Assembly (NCBI GenBank): GCA_022577435.1
Contig: JAKOON010000005.1
Coordinates: 7,337,224-7,401,223 of the forward strand
Source: Embiotoca jacksoni
Lineage: Eukaryota; Chordata; Actinopteri; Embiotocidae
Direction: 5' to 3'
Length of the DNA stretch: 64,000 nt
Numbering within the stretch: the stretch's first letter is position 1; every line of letters starts with the position of its first letter. Shown piece after piece: positions 34,901-47,389 of the stretch. The notes under the pieces were generated by a model. It was not told the DNA's origin and ran no database searches. It saw nothing but the letters and a program-made list of their open reading frames with translations. Made by a program: the position numbers and the translations under genes.

Positions 34901-37900
34901 GCATTTTTATGGAGAAGCTTTCTGTCTTAAATTCAATTAATTGTGTTTGACAATGACATTTTGCTTTTCTTTGAGAGAAATAATCATTTTAGCCTGCATC
35001 TACTTTTTTCAAGAACATGTATGCTCTCATTTGGTAAAGTTTTTGTTGGCATAAACAAAGCAAGCAGATCATCTACAAGGAATAACGTGTCAATCTCACA
35101 CTTAAGAAAGATTAAGGAAAACACTCAATGCAAGGGAGTCAAGTAGTAACTGACCCATGGCCATGGTGGGGAAATTTTGCAGATGAGAAAGAAAAAAAAG
35201 AGAAGAAAGTGGTGTTTCTTTCAGCTATTCCTATGATCTCTCTCTCTCTTATTATGCTATAGGTTGTGAGGGCTTGTGATCACTCTTTAGTTTTAGTTTC
35301 ACCTGTACAGTCTCTAATAGCTCTCTTGAAGGGAACATGTCAGCTTGCTATTCATGTGTTACAGTGGCATTCACAGTGAGATGATGGGACAATCTAAAGC
35401 CCCTTGCTTAGCATTCCTTGCAATCGCCTCTATCATTCTGCCCCTCCTCCTCCTCAATTCTTCTCCCAGGTGATGCAGGGCTTCTCAGCAGTCTCAATGG
35501 CTGCTACCTGCCTGTTTTTAATTCTGCTCAGGCGAGCATAAAGCCAAGGTTTAGTATTTTTGCGTGCCTTTCCAAGACAGATGTCAGGCTCTTATTCCGG
35601 TGTTCACTGAGGTGCCATTATAAAATACCATTCTTAAAATCTGGAGTTAACCCATCCACAACTTCTCAGATAGACTGCATCAACATTCACTACTAAACAA
35701 AGACCCATAGGTTGCACAGCGGTGTCACAGAAACTACAGGTGGACTGGGCAGCAAGCTTGCTTTCAGAGGGGCTTATTTTACGGGCAGCCACGTGGAAAG
35801 CTAAAGCGTCAAGAATTATTTTTTTTGGGGTAACCTGTTGACTTTTCAGTGCTGAGGGAAACCGTAAAGGTGTGGCGTGAACATGACCTCAGTGGCTCAG
35901 ACAGTGAGCTGTTGCTGCCAGCTCCATGAAAACACAGCTGTGGTCATGGCAACCTTAGAAGCTACAGACATGGAAACAATACAGAAAGCTGATTTTACAG
36001 GTGCTGCCTTCTTTGAATGACACAACTTCACCAGCAGAGAACAGATGAACAATGAAGAAAACCTGTATGGAAGCAACATCTTCAAAGGCTGATTATTCAG
36101 TCTGTGAAAACAAACAACATTTATGATACTGGTTGGCAAAACTTTCTAAATTAATTACGTCCTCTTGCGAAGCTACAAAGCACTCTCTTGAGCTGCTTGA
36201 TGGGATTGTTCTGTGTTGATTGTGGATGTAGCTAATAGCTGCCATTAGCCACTGTGGCATCCGAGCACCCTGCTGCCACCTTTAAGTTCACCTGCCATCA
36301 ATAAATGCTTGGTTAATGGCCTGGAAGGACAAATCAGTCAAAGCCTGTAGGTAAAAAAAAATGTCTTGGTTAGCTTGAAGTTTAACACTTCTCTCATACT
36401 TTTTTTTAACCAGAAGTTTATATAGGCATTGCATGTGCAGTACACATTTATCATTGCCAAAAAAACGATCCATCAGAGTGTGGACCTCATCTAAGGTCTG
36501 GTGACCACCTCACAGAGAAGCTTTTACAGTCAGCTGGATACAAGATTACTAACATCATGAAATTCATGGAAAAGTTATGAAATGGTTTGGAATTAACAGA
36601 ATGTTTGGGACAAGTTTTGGTTATACACTGTTTTTGGGTATGGTTTAAAAAAAAAAAAAATCCTGAAAATCCCAAAACATGTCTAACCTTGAGCAAAATA
36701 CATTCTTTGTATTGCTTGACTGCGGGAGAGGCCCTCGCTGGACCGACATACACCGAACTATACACCGCTCTGATTAGTTGTGTGTGTCAGCTGGTCCCTA
36801 ACCTGAACTCTCCAACAACTTAACCATCAATCACAGGTCCTTCCTATTTCAAACTATGTTAAGTCATAGATATCATGGAAAGGTTGTAAAAAAAAGTTTT
36901 GAAAATTGGTAAGAATGTTTGGTAACTCTATGGATAAGATACAGTATAGAATGGTTTGGCCTTTTGGCAGCCTTAAGGAGAAGTACAATCACTAACATCA
37001 ATACCATTCTTCCTGCCGGGAGTAAAACTGGTGCACAGAAAGTATTGTTTATGACTAACTGGGAATTCACATCAGACACAGTATGTGGCTTCAACTGAAG
37101 CATCCCTCTGTTGAATCTGGACAGTCCCACCTTCACTGTCCTCTGTTCTGTCAGCAGCACAGCTCTCAGGGTGCTGTCAGGACAGAGTAACATTCACAAT
37201 CCTTTGGACAAAAATAGTGTTAGCAGTGAATATCCAGGAAGAAACCAGCACTTTTTTCTTTTCATTTACTTTTCTTTCATGATTGATGTATTTTATTTTC
37301 CCCAACTAATAAATGCCCATAGAGATTTTGGAAAGCTCTTAGCAAAAACTGCGGACTTTGATAAATAATTTTAGAAATAGTTAATAAGCTCATAACATAG
37401 ACAACAGGAGATTAGTGTGATTTTTCACAGCTGCCTGGGGGCCCTTTATGAAGTGTGTCACAGAAAAAAAAAGAAGATTTAATGCGTAAAAGACAGTGGA
37501 TTGCGAAGTAACGTACGTCACACACTGTGACGACTCAATTAGTAAACAGGAAGTGTATCTGTCCCAGCAGACGGGCGATCAGTAAATGTCAAAAAGGGAT
37601 CCAAAATGCTGTAACTTTTCAGGTAGCTTCCACTGATTTTGCCAACTTTTTGCCATTTTGATGCTGCCACTTTGGAAATGTGTTGGTCAGAGTCAACAAA
37701 TGTACAGTGACCATGAAATCTAAACCTACAACTATACAACCAACCCACTATGTACGGCCTATCTAGAGCAACAACAACAAAAAAAAAAGCACACAATCTA
37801 CCAGCCTGCACCCTCCCAGTTGATTTTCTAATCTTATCATTCGTTGTTATTTTATTTTTCCTCAAAGTAAATGAAATATGTATTTTTCCAGCAGGTATTT

Positions 37901-37920
37901 GGATTTCCCATTGCAGGAGC
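34901..37920. other. Unassigned sequence
   Basis: A related pair of segments (about 36555-36610 and 36868-36920) shares CATGGAAA, GTTATGAAA/GTTGTAAAA and AGAATGTTTGG, suggesting a small internal duplication. Open frames of 92-128 codons (36487-37925) have no recognised domain. Confidence 0.4.
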
Positions 37921-37922
37921 AG

Positions 37923-38069
37923 CACAGGCGTGACTAATAATATTAATGATGGCTCAGTCGCATTATGGTGTGCCAGTAAGCCCTACCAGTGAGTCACCGC
38001 ACACAATACCAGCGCTGGAATAACCTAAATGAACTGAAGCTGTTATTAATGGTATTAGTTACACCTGTG
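37923..38069. mobile_element. Short MITE-like inverted-repeat element
   Basis: The left arm (37923-37953) reads CACAGGCGTGACTAATAATATTAATGATGG. The right arm (38039-38069) is its imperfect complement (reverse: CACAGGTGTAACTAATACCATTAATAACAG). The 147-bp interior includes a further complementary pair (CATTATGGTGTGCCAGTAAG and GCTGGAATAACCTAAATG). Similar short foldback repeats are common in teleost genomes. No coding capacity and no clear target duplication. Confidence 0.65.
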
Positions 38070-38074
38070 TTTGA

Positions 38075-40250
38075 CAAGTTAACATATCCTTTTTGGGAAA
38101 GGCTTGTAAAACTCTTCCTCAAGAAATCTGTGCCATGAAATCTGACGTATCTAAAAGTACAAATCCAAAAAGCTTCCCTAAATTCAACTGACATTTTTTT
38201 TTTTTTAATTCTGAAAGGATATCATTTCATGCATATTTTGAAAATTCTTCCATCTCATGAGCATGGCTTGTAAAACTATGAGCATATATTCCTCCAGGGT
38301 TCATAATGAGGTGTTTGGAGAGTTGGTTTAGAAACACTTGCGGCCAGTTATAAATGGACATAATTTGTACTCACTGAAAATTAAAAGCAATTCATCATAG
38401 AGCTTTCACGTGGGTTTTAGAACGTTAATAATGGAAAATGATTTCTAGCATCATGATAGAAAATGTTATAGTTGTGCCTTTTATTTCCACACAGAATTTT
38501 CAGGTTGTTGCCAAGTGTGTGTAAGTGCAATATTTTCTGGCTTTTTTCTGGCTGTTATTCTGCACACAGTTCCCCTTTCTTCCATTTACTGTTCCATTAC
38601 TGCCTCCATTATTGCACAATTTTTTTGTGATTGTTGAGATCAAAAATGCTTTATTTTGTGGCAGCTTTTCTCAAAAATATTGATGTTTTAAGTGTTTGTT
38701 AATAAAGTTAGTTTTGTTTGGAAAGACATGAGAATTTTGCAAAATTCCAAGCCCATGCAAGTATTACGAAGATTGAATTTGTTTTAATTATTGTGATCGT
38801 AAGATTTCACGATTTCCTGGATGGATTTATTATTGACTTATCTAAGTCTGTCATATAGAGACATTTAAAAATCACAAATGGGCCACAACATGTGCAGTGT
38901 GTTTTTCAATTGTTTGCTATAGTCTATATCAATATATATTTTAGCTTCCTGGCTTTGAAATGTCAAAAACTTTGTGGGCAAATTTGTGGTTGACACACTG
39001 CAATCCTCCCCAAACCCTTTATTGGTATTAACATGGAGCATGATTTATGAGTCATATAACGCAGGCACACTTTGTTTTCATATTTTATTTGTGAAGTCAG
39101 TCAGAATCCAAAGAGAAATAAACAATCAATGAACGGTGTACCACAACAATTTAGGAGTGCTAATCTGTGTGCTATGATCACTAACTGCTGTTTCGTTATT
39201 TACCTATGCAAACACAATAGCTGTGTTCAGCAGTTAGCACACCCTTGCGCTCAATTAATGAAACAATTTGCATTTTAATAGGCAATTGAAATGTACTTAG
39301 TTAAGCAAAGAGCTGGAGGAAAATAGCTACTACCCATTCAACCCCTCCCTCTGAATCAACACATTATAACAAAGAAAATACTTTTTCAGCTGTGGATGCA
39401 ACAGACAGGTGTATAACCATCTGGTCTTATTAACTTCTCTCTGAGACAAGTAGTCTGCTAATTGTATGTAAGGTTGCAAGAAATGCAATATACCTCTTCT
39501 AATTCATCACATATTTGTCTTGTTTTCTCTTCAAATGTGTAAAAGCAGCTGTCTGAAGAACAGAGAGTGAGATGGCAGTGTGCAGCTCCAACAATCAAGC
39601 AACTAACCAACTTGGTGGAGTGGATGTAATTAACTTATTGACTGAGGGCTAAAGGAGACTGAGAGATGAACAAAATGACAGACACAATCAAGGTAAAGCC
39701 TTTTGACAACCTGTTTATGAGGTGTCAGTTTGGATTTGGATCAAGGCATGTAGGGCTCCACAAGGGCAAATGCTGGCCGTTTTTTTTCCTTTTTTTGTGT
39801 GTGGCTATGGCCGCATGCTTGCCCGCTGGAGAGGCTCGTGGTTCTGCTGCTTTTCATGCAGAACCATCGGGATGCTCGGATGAAAAAAACAAAAAACTGG
39901 CAGAGCAGAGAACTCCGTGGAGTAAGGACCGCAGAGGAAAAGTAGCTAACTGCATCAAAGGTGTAAAAAAAAAAAGCAAACCTGTTTGCTGATATGAAAT
40001 TTAAACTCTTGTGAATTCCTACTTGATGCAAGGAGGGTTCCCAGGGCATTCCCACCATGGATGTGGTGTGGTTCACCTGTTGATAGTGCCATTGCAATAC
40101 CGGATGGATTTTTCCATACAGTCCATACAGTAACACACGCAGTCAAGTAGCAAATAGGGGATAATAATCGCTGATTATGACAATCGCATGCCTTTTTTTT
40201 TTAATATCAACTGCTCATGTCCTTGTGTGTTTTTCTTTGGCTTGATATTG
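38075..40250. other. Unassigned sequence with a small hairpin
   Basis: A 9-bp perfect foldback (TGGTTCTGC at 39839-39847 with GCAGAACCA at 39858-39866) lies inside a 108-codon plus-strand frame (39666-39992). That frame encodes a hydrophobic stretch (FFFLFLCVAMAACLPAG) partly from T-runs. I see no splice-bounded exon or known domain. Confidence 0.4.
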
Positions 40251-40254
40251 TTTT

Positions 40255-40412
40255 TAATCTCTTTTGATTGAGTTGTATTGCTTAATTTGTTTTAATGACA
40301 ATATTGTTTCAAGCCTATCAGATTTTGTTTTATTCTGTTTGATGCTATGCGGCTCTTTGGTCAATTTATGTTGACCAAAATGTGGTATGTAGGTAAACTG
40401 ACTTGACTTGAC
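40255..40412 (+). mobile_element. Retroposon 3' tail with TTGAC repeat
   Basis: TTTGGTCAATTTATGTTGACCAAAATGTGGTATG, then TAAACTGACTTGACTTGAC, matches a common teleost retroposon end in which 'CTTTGGTCAAC...GTGCTATATAAATAAA' leads to tandem TTGAC units. The body upstream (from about 40255) is AT-rich and decayed. Confidence 0.5.
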
Positions 40413-40695
40413 AACCCAACACGGCCTCAAGCTTCCGGACCGTGAGAGAACATGTTGACTTTGTTGCATATGTGTGAAACAGGATGTAAGTTTTTCCTGA
40501 TTCTCTGAATAAGAGAGTGCTGATGTGTATTTGCTTTTGTAATGTTGTATTCACGGTTCTTCTAATGTGTGAAAGAAAACACAAGCAGCCCCAGCAGACC
40601 ACTCAAAGTTCTCGCAGCCTCCACAACATGTCTCCGTCATCACATTGGCCCCAACATGTAGGTGGACTTTAGAGGAAGCATGCTTCAGCTCTGAC

Positions 40696-41276
40696 CAGGC
40701 CTGTCACAATTATAACATAATTGTCTTATCGCAATGATTTGAGCTGACTTCAATTATTTTTCATAATGGTTCAAATCGATTCTTTTCATCTGTACAAATG
40801 AGTGACACAGACAGAAATGTCATATTTTCATCATTACTCAAACTCATTTTCCACCATTTGAGGTTTGACCAATTCTCTTTTTATGACATCATCTCTTGGC
40901 GCCACCTTCCTGTGTTTAATGTCACAATTACAATTATCACCACCGCGGTACTATGTTTATCTTCCTTATTGGCATTTGCCTGTAATGTCTTTGTATTATT
41001 TATAGGCTTTGTTTTATAAAGTTTTTATTTGTCATTTCTGCACTGTGCAAATGTTGGTCAGAAATCCTAAAGGGCCAACAGAAATTGTTATTTATATATT
41101 TTGAATGCCAATGAATGGCTCCTACTTCATGAGGTGTATTATTAATTTATGATTATTATTATTATGATGCTGATATGGACATAAAATGAACAGAACAACA
41201 CAATTAAATCACTAAACCACAAGTATGTGTATGAAAATGAATCCTCAACTAAATATTCATGATTGCTACAGCCCTA
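40696..41276. mobile_element. Possible non-autonomous hAT-like element
   Basis: The left end CAGGCCTGTCACAATTA and the reverse complement of the right end TAGGGCTGTAGCAATCA are similar and of hAT type. The flanking octamers GCTCTGAC (40688-40695) and CCAATGAC (41277-41284) agree at 5 of 8 positions, as expected for an old, decayed duplication. The 581-bp interior encodes no transposase. This is weaker than the 11469-12472 element. Confidence 0.4.
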
Positions 41277-41739
41277 CCAATGACGTAGCTACTTCTGTTG
41301 GCTCCTCAGCTTGGATGTAACCTCTTAACACAGAACTATAAAGCTCCTGTACAACACACATAAAGTAGCACATACTACCTCTGTAGCTCCAGCTAGGAAT
41401 GAAGAATGTACTGAAAAACACAAGTTGTATTACAGTTTGGGGTCTGATGCCACACGTCACCAACAACCAGACTGACAGTTCGACTTCTGCGTGCTCTACT
41501 GTCAGAACAGATTAATCCCAGTAAAAACAGCATCCTTCACTCACAATTCCCTGGAAGAAAGAAAGAAAAAAAAAAATCCTCTCGACGGTCCTTTTCGTCG
41601 TCTTTCGGTTCTCCTCCTGAACTTAAAGTCATGACTCTTGTGTGACTCACTGCCTTTCCAAGGGGACAATGACTGCACACATTAATATTCTAGTGTTCTG
41701 CCTATGCCATTTTTGTGTTGGTGTGTTAGCCTCTGGGCA

Positions 41740-41828
41740 CCCCCCCTCCCCCCTCCCTCCTCCCTCCTTTCTCTCTTTCGCTCCCTCTCTTCCTTTTCTT
41801 CTCTCATCTCTCATTCCCCCCTTCTTTT
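41740..41828. repeat. Polypyrimidine tract
   Basis: About 89 bp of almost pure C/T on the plus strand (CCCCCCTCCCCCCTCCCTCC onward), broken by a single G. It is prone to triplex formation. Nothing shows it acting as a splice acceptor. Confidence 0.85.
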
Positions 41829-41999
41829 AGTTACAAATGCTAAATCAGCTGGATTATTCGCGCAGCCCATTTTAAGCGAAAGCCCGCTTCATTCTTCGTG
41901 ACATGTCATTTGTTTTGTTTTTGTGGAGTTGCACAAACGCTGATGCTCTACTTCTGGGCCCGACCGCCAAACACTGCAGTACTCCAAACAGCCTGCTCG

Positions 42000-42085
42000 T
42001 AATGCCCAGTGTGTAGACTTAATTAAGGTTTTAATTAATTCTCCATTTAGGTCATGTGTAACTTAGAGCAACGTGCAGATCGAGC
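42000..42085. other. Candidate conserved noncoding block (speculative)
   Basis: CTTAATTAAGGTTTTAATTAATTC (42018-42041) contains a palindromic TTAATTAA and a second TTAATTAA 7 bases on, both homeodomain-like, in otherwise non-repetitive sequence. Function is inferred from motif density only. Confidence 0.15.
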
Positions 42086-42507
42086 TGTGCCCGATGGTTG
42101 GAAAAAAATATGAAATCTTGTAATCTAATTGTTTTTTTATGTATTTAAAAAAATAATAATAATAAAAAAAAAAAATCATATTTTACATTCTAATTAATGT
42201 CATTTTTGTGAGTTTACTGTGTGGTGGGATTTAGTTGTGATCAAGAAGAAAGAATGATGTGATCTGCCATCAGGACAGGGAACACCTGCACAAGCAGCTG
42301 GCCTTGTGTAAGCGAAGTCAATTGAGTTTCACCTGTCCCGTCTCATCCATATCTTCCAGACTGATATATTGCAAAGACTATTCAGGCTACGTCCTTGCTC
42401 CATGGGATATTTGGTATTCTCATGGTTCAGAGCATTCCCCCAGGCTGTTTTTGCTACTCAACTGAACCCCCCTCAAAAAAATTACTTTTCTGTTTCTCTC
42501 CCACAGG

Positions 42508-42532
42508 TGGGGGGGGGTTGGGGGGGGGGGGG
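42508..42532. repeat. G-run, potential quadruplex
   Basis: Two long guanine runs separated by TT give many possible G-quadruplex registers on the plus strand. They follow a TCTCTCCCACAG tract. Confidence 0.85.
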
Positions 42533-45052
42533 TCAAAGGTTGGACCTGGCTGCAGAACAGCCTCCCTGGTGCTTGTTGTGACTGAATATTGCCCACGGCC
42601 ATTTGAGCAGGGCAGGTGCCTGTTGACACAGAACAGTGACGCTGTCTAAGTGAATAACTTATTTTGCCAAATGCACGCTCAGCGCTGGTCTGATTATTAT
42701 GCAAAATCCCAGTCATAATGTGTTTCTAATCAAAGTAAATAGCATTAAGTGACAGTGATTGCAGGTTGGTAGTAGTGAGTTGTCATTTAATAGACTGAAA
42801 ACTTTGTAGCGAGGCTGTGTCATCCGGTTTTGTTATTTTCCATTTGCTGCTTTGAAATAGAATCCCTCCATTCATCTTTAATGGTTTTAAGGAGTAATCT
42901 GTTTTGCTGCTCCTAGTTTTAGGTACTTTGCTGGCACTTGTCAAAGAGAAATGGTACACTTGAATTTATGTGTTAAATTAGGAACCTACTGCAAGAAGAA
43001 TAAAAGTCTAGCTCTCACAAATAACAACCGTCAACATAAAAAACTGCGGCACATTGCAGAGCTCATTTTAAAAAGGTTGCGTGAAATTTTAAACTACTCG
43101 TCCAAATCCTGAAAGGAAAGAAACACCACACACAGTTCAAATGAGATGCTGGACGATGACAATCGATCAGTCTCATATTGCTTGACTTTATTTTGTAAAT
43201 CACAGCAGCTGCATCTTAACAAACATCAAAGATGTTTGAGGGTGAATTTTCAGAATTAGCGAGAAAAAGTAACACAAACAGAGCTTGTTGCAGAACATCA
43301 GCTGATGGGGATTGTTCTTCAACACGTATCTCTGGTTTGATTCATCGTGTGTCGTTTGGAGGCGTTTCATCACGCTTTTCTTTGATATCACCAAGGTTGG
43401 CTCTGGGGTAAAATAACATTGGCTGGCTGAGATCCACGGCTGTAAATCTATCCTCAATTCTCTTCCTCTCTCACTCCAGTTGTCTGCCGGTGCAGCTGAG
43501 ATGATAGTTGACAATTTAATTGAAGAATTGCTAAGGGAAGAGAATAGGAATTAGATTCGCCTTCTTCGGTGCTTTGTTTTCCCACTAAATGTCTTGTGCA
43601 CACCCCCAGAGAACCTTTGTGTTTCTTGGTCCTCTGATTGGCCGACTATCAGATTGTCCTTTAGGGTGCCTCCTACACGCAAGTGGGGAATTGCTTGTGA
43701 CAAGTTATCAGGCCTCAGATGATGTCTATAATAGTGGATTAGCCGTTGACATGGCCTTTCATGAACAGCAGAGAGGGTACTGGCATTATGTTTAATGAAA
43801 GATTCTATCTGCAGCTACTGCTCTGGCTTGCTGTGACGGAACTCTGACTTTAAGAAGCGGCCATCAAACTGTCATAAATATCTCGTTACGGTTTACGATT
43901 TAGCATTTTGATGGGCGACTTTTTATTGCTGTCTGCATGTTTCAGTGGCTTGATCTAAACAGCCACATTTGACATTGATCTTAAAGCTGCAGATCTTGAT
44001 GGGATCTTCAGTAATTGAAATGCAAATAGTGATTATAATGATGCCATATGGAGCGCATGCAGATTGCTATCAAAAACACCTTAGTTACAGTTGCTATTTT
44101 GGACAACTTTCTGCCGACAATATCCAGCGTCCATCCTTCAGAGCACCTACTGTAGCGTAATAGCCTGTAATTTGGAAGAGACAGTAGCCGACAGCAAGGG
44201 CTTCTGTGCAGCATTACAGGATTTATTCAAGATGGAGGAATAACATCTGCAAAACTGAGACCAAAAAATGACCAAAGGCAAAGTCATTCTGCTCACAACA
44301 AAAACAAAGGAAAATCTCACGAAGCAGAACCAGAAGATGGTGATATCATAAGTTAGCGTTGCTGCTTCACTGCTGGGTAGCATTACGTTTTAATACAGAG
44401 CTTAAAGGAATAGTTTGTCATTTTCCAAACTTCCCATTTTCTCATTTTAGGATGGATTCTCTGCTGCATCCATGGCAACCTTGTGGTGAGGCGACTCCAG
44501 AAACGATGGAGTCTTCAGTTAATAACGAGCCAAGAGTCACTTCGTCAACAGTTTGTAATGCTTTTTAATAAAAGTAAGTCAGCAAATGTATGTGCACAAA
44601 GACCTTAGTTTAGCCCCGAAGGTGCGATTCAATCGATTCTATATGTGGCTGTGTTTGAGATGTGTTTCGATTTGAATTTTGGCTGCAGTGTTGTTTATTA
44701 AACCCATTTTTGCTGGATCAGTAATTGTAGATAATCAGACCACAAGGTGGCATTACTAAACCTTCCATGTTTAAAATAGTTATGCAGTGCCTTATGACCT
44801 TTACCCCATGTTTAGTACATTATACTACAGAGTGCAATACAATGTACTTTAACTGGTATGAAAAGTAAGGTAAGAAAATGTACTTGTAATGCATTGTAAT
44901 GCTAACTCAGCTCCAGTATTAAAGTTCTATTTCGGTCAGTGAATCACAGCAAAGTGTTTCCAACTAAACTTTTAATGAGTCCTGTATATTCCCTCAGATT
45001 TGCCTCAAAGACCATATACATATTTTCTTAACTGGTTTTATGCCAAGATCCA

Positions 45053-45072
45053 CCCCCCCCCCCACCCCCCCC
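45053..45072. repeat. C-run
   Basis: Eleven C, one A, then eight C. It is i-motif or quadruplex-prone on the complementary strand. Confidence 0.85.
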
Positions 45073-46124
45073 GAGGTACAATTTACAGATGGCACGCTCA
45101 TTGTTGTCCAGGGAGCATTTCACTTGACACCAGACATTGTACTCACGTTGCAGTGGGACAGAGCTTGACATTTTATTTTCCTCGTACACTGTCAGGAACT
45201 TCCCCCCCGCCAGAAGGCCCAACGACTGGAAAACTGTCTCTGCAGGCGTCGAGGTCCTTCATGAAGATGTCTCTTTCTATATGTGAACCTCCTGTCCTCT
45301 CCTTCCCTCTCACTCATTTTTCTTCCTTTATTTCTCTTTTTGCGCAGAAGGATGTGGGTACTTTTCAATGATTGCTGGCACAGAGCTTCAATTACCTGTA
45401 GAGTCTGACTTCACACATCCGTGTGGCAATTTTTTTCAAAATGTCTGAAATGTAGTTCAGGGAGGAACAGATCCTCTCTCTAACATAAAGGAGGTACAAA
45501 ATAAGCGGGTGGTTACTCTGAAAGTATTAAACTGTAATTTGTGCCTCGGCTATGCAGCAATTATCGCTGAATGTTACACACCCAAAACAATCGAAAAAGT
45601 TGTATGAATATTCATCTCCTGCACTCGGCTTCAAACATCACTCTGATGACGAACGTCAAATTGCACACTCGAATGCACCGAGGCATGGATTGGTAGGACA
45701 CAACCGTTGCAGATGCAGGTGGAGTTTTTTCCGGTGTCTTTACACATCGCTTAGAGCAGACTCCTGTAAAACAACAAACACCCAGACACCATCATTGGTG
45801 ACAATCCCACAAGATTAATCAAATAATCGGCCACATCATTATTGTATTAAGAACCAAATTACTCATACATGATATGACCCCCCACCCACCACCCCCTTTC
45901 CCCCATACTCTTCTTAATGTTCTTCGTGGCTCCACTGCTCTCTTTATGGCATACTCATGAGCCTGTTTTTCACTGTGTGATAGAAATGTGCCAACATTAG
46001 ACAGCATCACTTTCTCTGGGACCTAATCCCTGCCTCGCTGAAAGCTGTTTATATAATTACCCATTCTCTCTAAAAGATGGGATGAGGGAGCCCTGTGCCT
46101 ATGAGTGTGAAAGAGGGGTAGAGG

Positions 46125-46202
<78 letters not shown>
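46125..46202. repeat. (GT)n microsatellite, about 39 units
   Basis: Uninterrupted GT for about 78 bp, the longest pure dinucleotide run in the window and therefore probably highly polymorphic. His/Thr open frames across it are artefacts. Confidence 0.97.
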
Positions 46203-46205
<3 letters not shown>

Positions 46206-47149
46206 AGAGTGAATGAGAAAGACTGGAGGAGGGCGGCGAGGGGGGTGACTTGGCTTAAACAGAAGAGTTAAATATATGGAATAAGACAAACAGACAGCCG
46301 GCAGCAAGAGACCAAAGTTAATGGTATTTTATGCCATTGGGTATCTCCGATTGCAGCGAGGGTGAAAAAAAAGGAAAAGAAAACAAAGCTGTAACTGCAG
46401 AACATAATTTAATAATGTAGTATAATAAATATTTGAGGGGAGTTATTCTGTCACCATTGAAACTGTGGATGGAACATTATTACGCGATCGGTGATGAATA
46501 TGCTTTAGTGACTAGATGGGAGAACGATGATTGAAATTCATGTTAAATTGCAAAATGCAGTTTCAGAAGCTATTTTCTAGAGAATGTACTGCACAATATA
46601 TAAATCAATAGTATTAAGAATGAGTTTGCACAATGATTTATGACTTTGGATTTCTTTCACACTTCTGTGGCCAAAAGTGTTTCTACCTTCATTCTGTGAA
46701 TATTAATATTTATTCAACGTATACATCCATGATTCTTTGACTTTAAACTGTCACTGTAGCTCCGTGGATGATATTTTATTTATTTACTGCCTTTTGTGGC
46801 GACACTACATGCTTGTTTCAGGGGGTCTTGTATGTTAAGAGGAAACCTGAAGGCAAGGACATTGAGTTCATTTTTGGTAAAAGGAGAAAGATCAAAATGT
46901 GTCTTTTACAGTTAACGACGGATTTTAATATTGTCGAAAGACACAACAACATCACTTGTCGCTTGATAGTTTGTTTGATATTAACCTTCTGGTCTGTTGA
47001 GATGACAGAAAGAGAGATGGAGAATGACATATTTCCCTGGTTGGCCTCAAACTAGTAACATTGCAATTCATGCCCATTACCAGGCCACCAGGCATTTTTT
47101 TTTAGCATCATATTATAATCAAACTAGTTGGACTGGGCACAGGTTTATG
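46203..47149. other. Unassigned sequence
   Basis: A 95-codon plus-strand frame (46768-47055) overlaps a 70-codon minus frame and has no recognised domain or splice sites. Confidence 0.4.
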
Positions 47150-47257
47150 ATGTCACGTCTAAGAAGCTGTTTTGTTCCATCCTCACCCCATGGCTTCTTT
47201 TCCCACGGGAGTGTTTCAGAAGTGAATAATTGCATCTGCCTGATTTTGTTGACTTGC

Positions 47258-47294
<37 letters not shown>

Positions 47295-47385
47295 TTGTGC
47301 TTCTTGCATGCGTGTTATTGTTATTTCCTACTTTGTTGTGCTGTGGCCTACAGACAAAGTTAATACGGTTGGCTGCGTTTTAGGT
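47150..47385 (+). repeat. Repeat shared with 54500-54750
   Basis: TTCCTACTT, GCTGTGGCCTACAGACAAAGTTAATAC and nearby TTGTTCCATCC/CATGGCTTCTTTTCCCACGG correspond, in the same order, to TTCCTACTTCGCGCTGCAGCCTACAGACAAAGTTAACAC and TCGTTCCGTCC/GCGGCTTCATGTTCCACCGG at 54500-54740. This copy has lost most CpG sites and carries a 27-nt poly(A) (47264-47290), so it looks older. Confidence 0.55.
47264..47290. repeat. Poly(A) run, 27 nt
   Basis: Uninterrupted adenines inside the repeat shared with 54500-54750. Confidence 0.9.
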
Positions 47386-47389
47386 TCCA

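Larger units (their letters stand above)
41280..46120. other. Unassigned sequence with tracts
   Basis: No gene recognised. The segment at 44401-44430 (TTAAAGGAATAGTTTGTCATTTTCC) resembles the start of a common teleost dispersed repeat. Homopolymer and strand-biased tracts are listed separately. Confidence 0.4.

Noticed and set aside
39839..39866. 9-bp hairpin TGGTTCTGC/GCAGAACCA as a terminator or small RNA
   Set aside because: Short stems of this size are expected by chance in 64 kb, and eukaryotic context gives no terminator meaning.
46783..47090. Segment ending GCCTCAAACTAGTAACATTGC as a tRNA-derived SINE B box
   Set aside because: The match to a B box on either strand is too weak and no tail or A box accompanies it.
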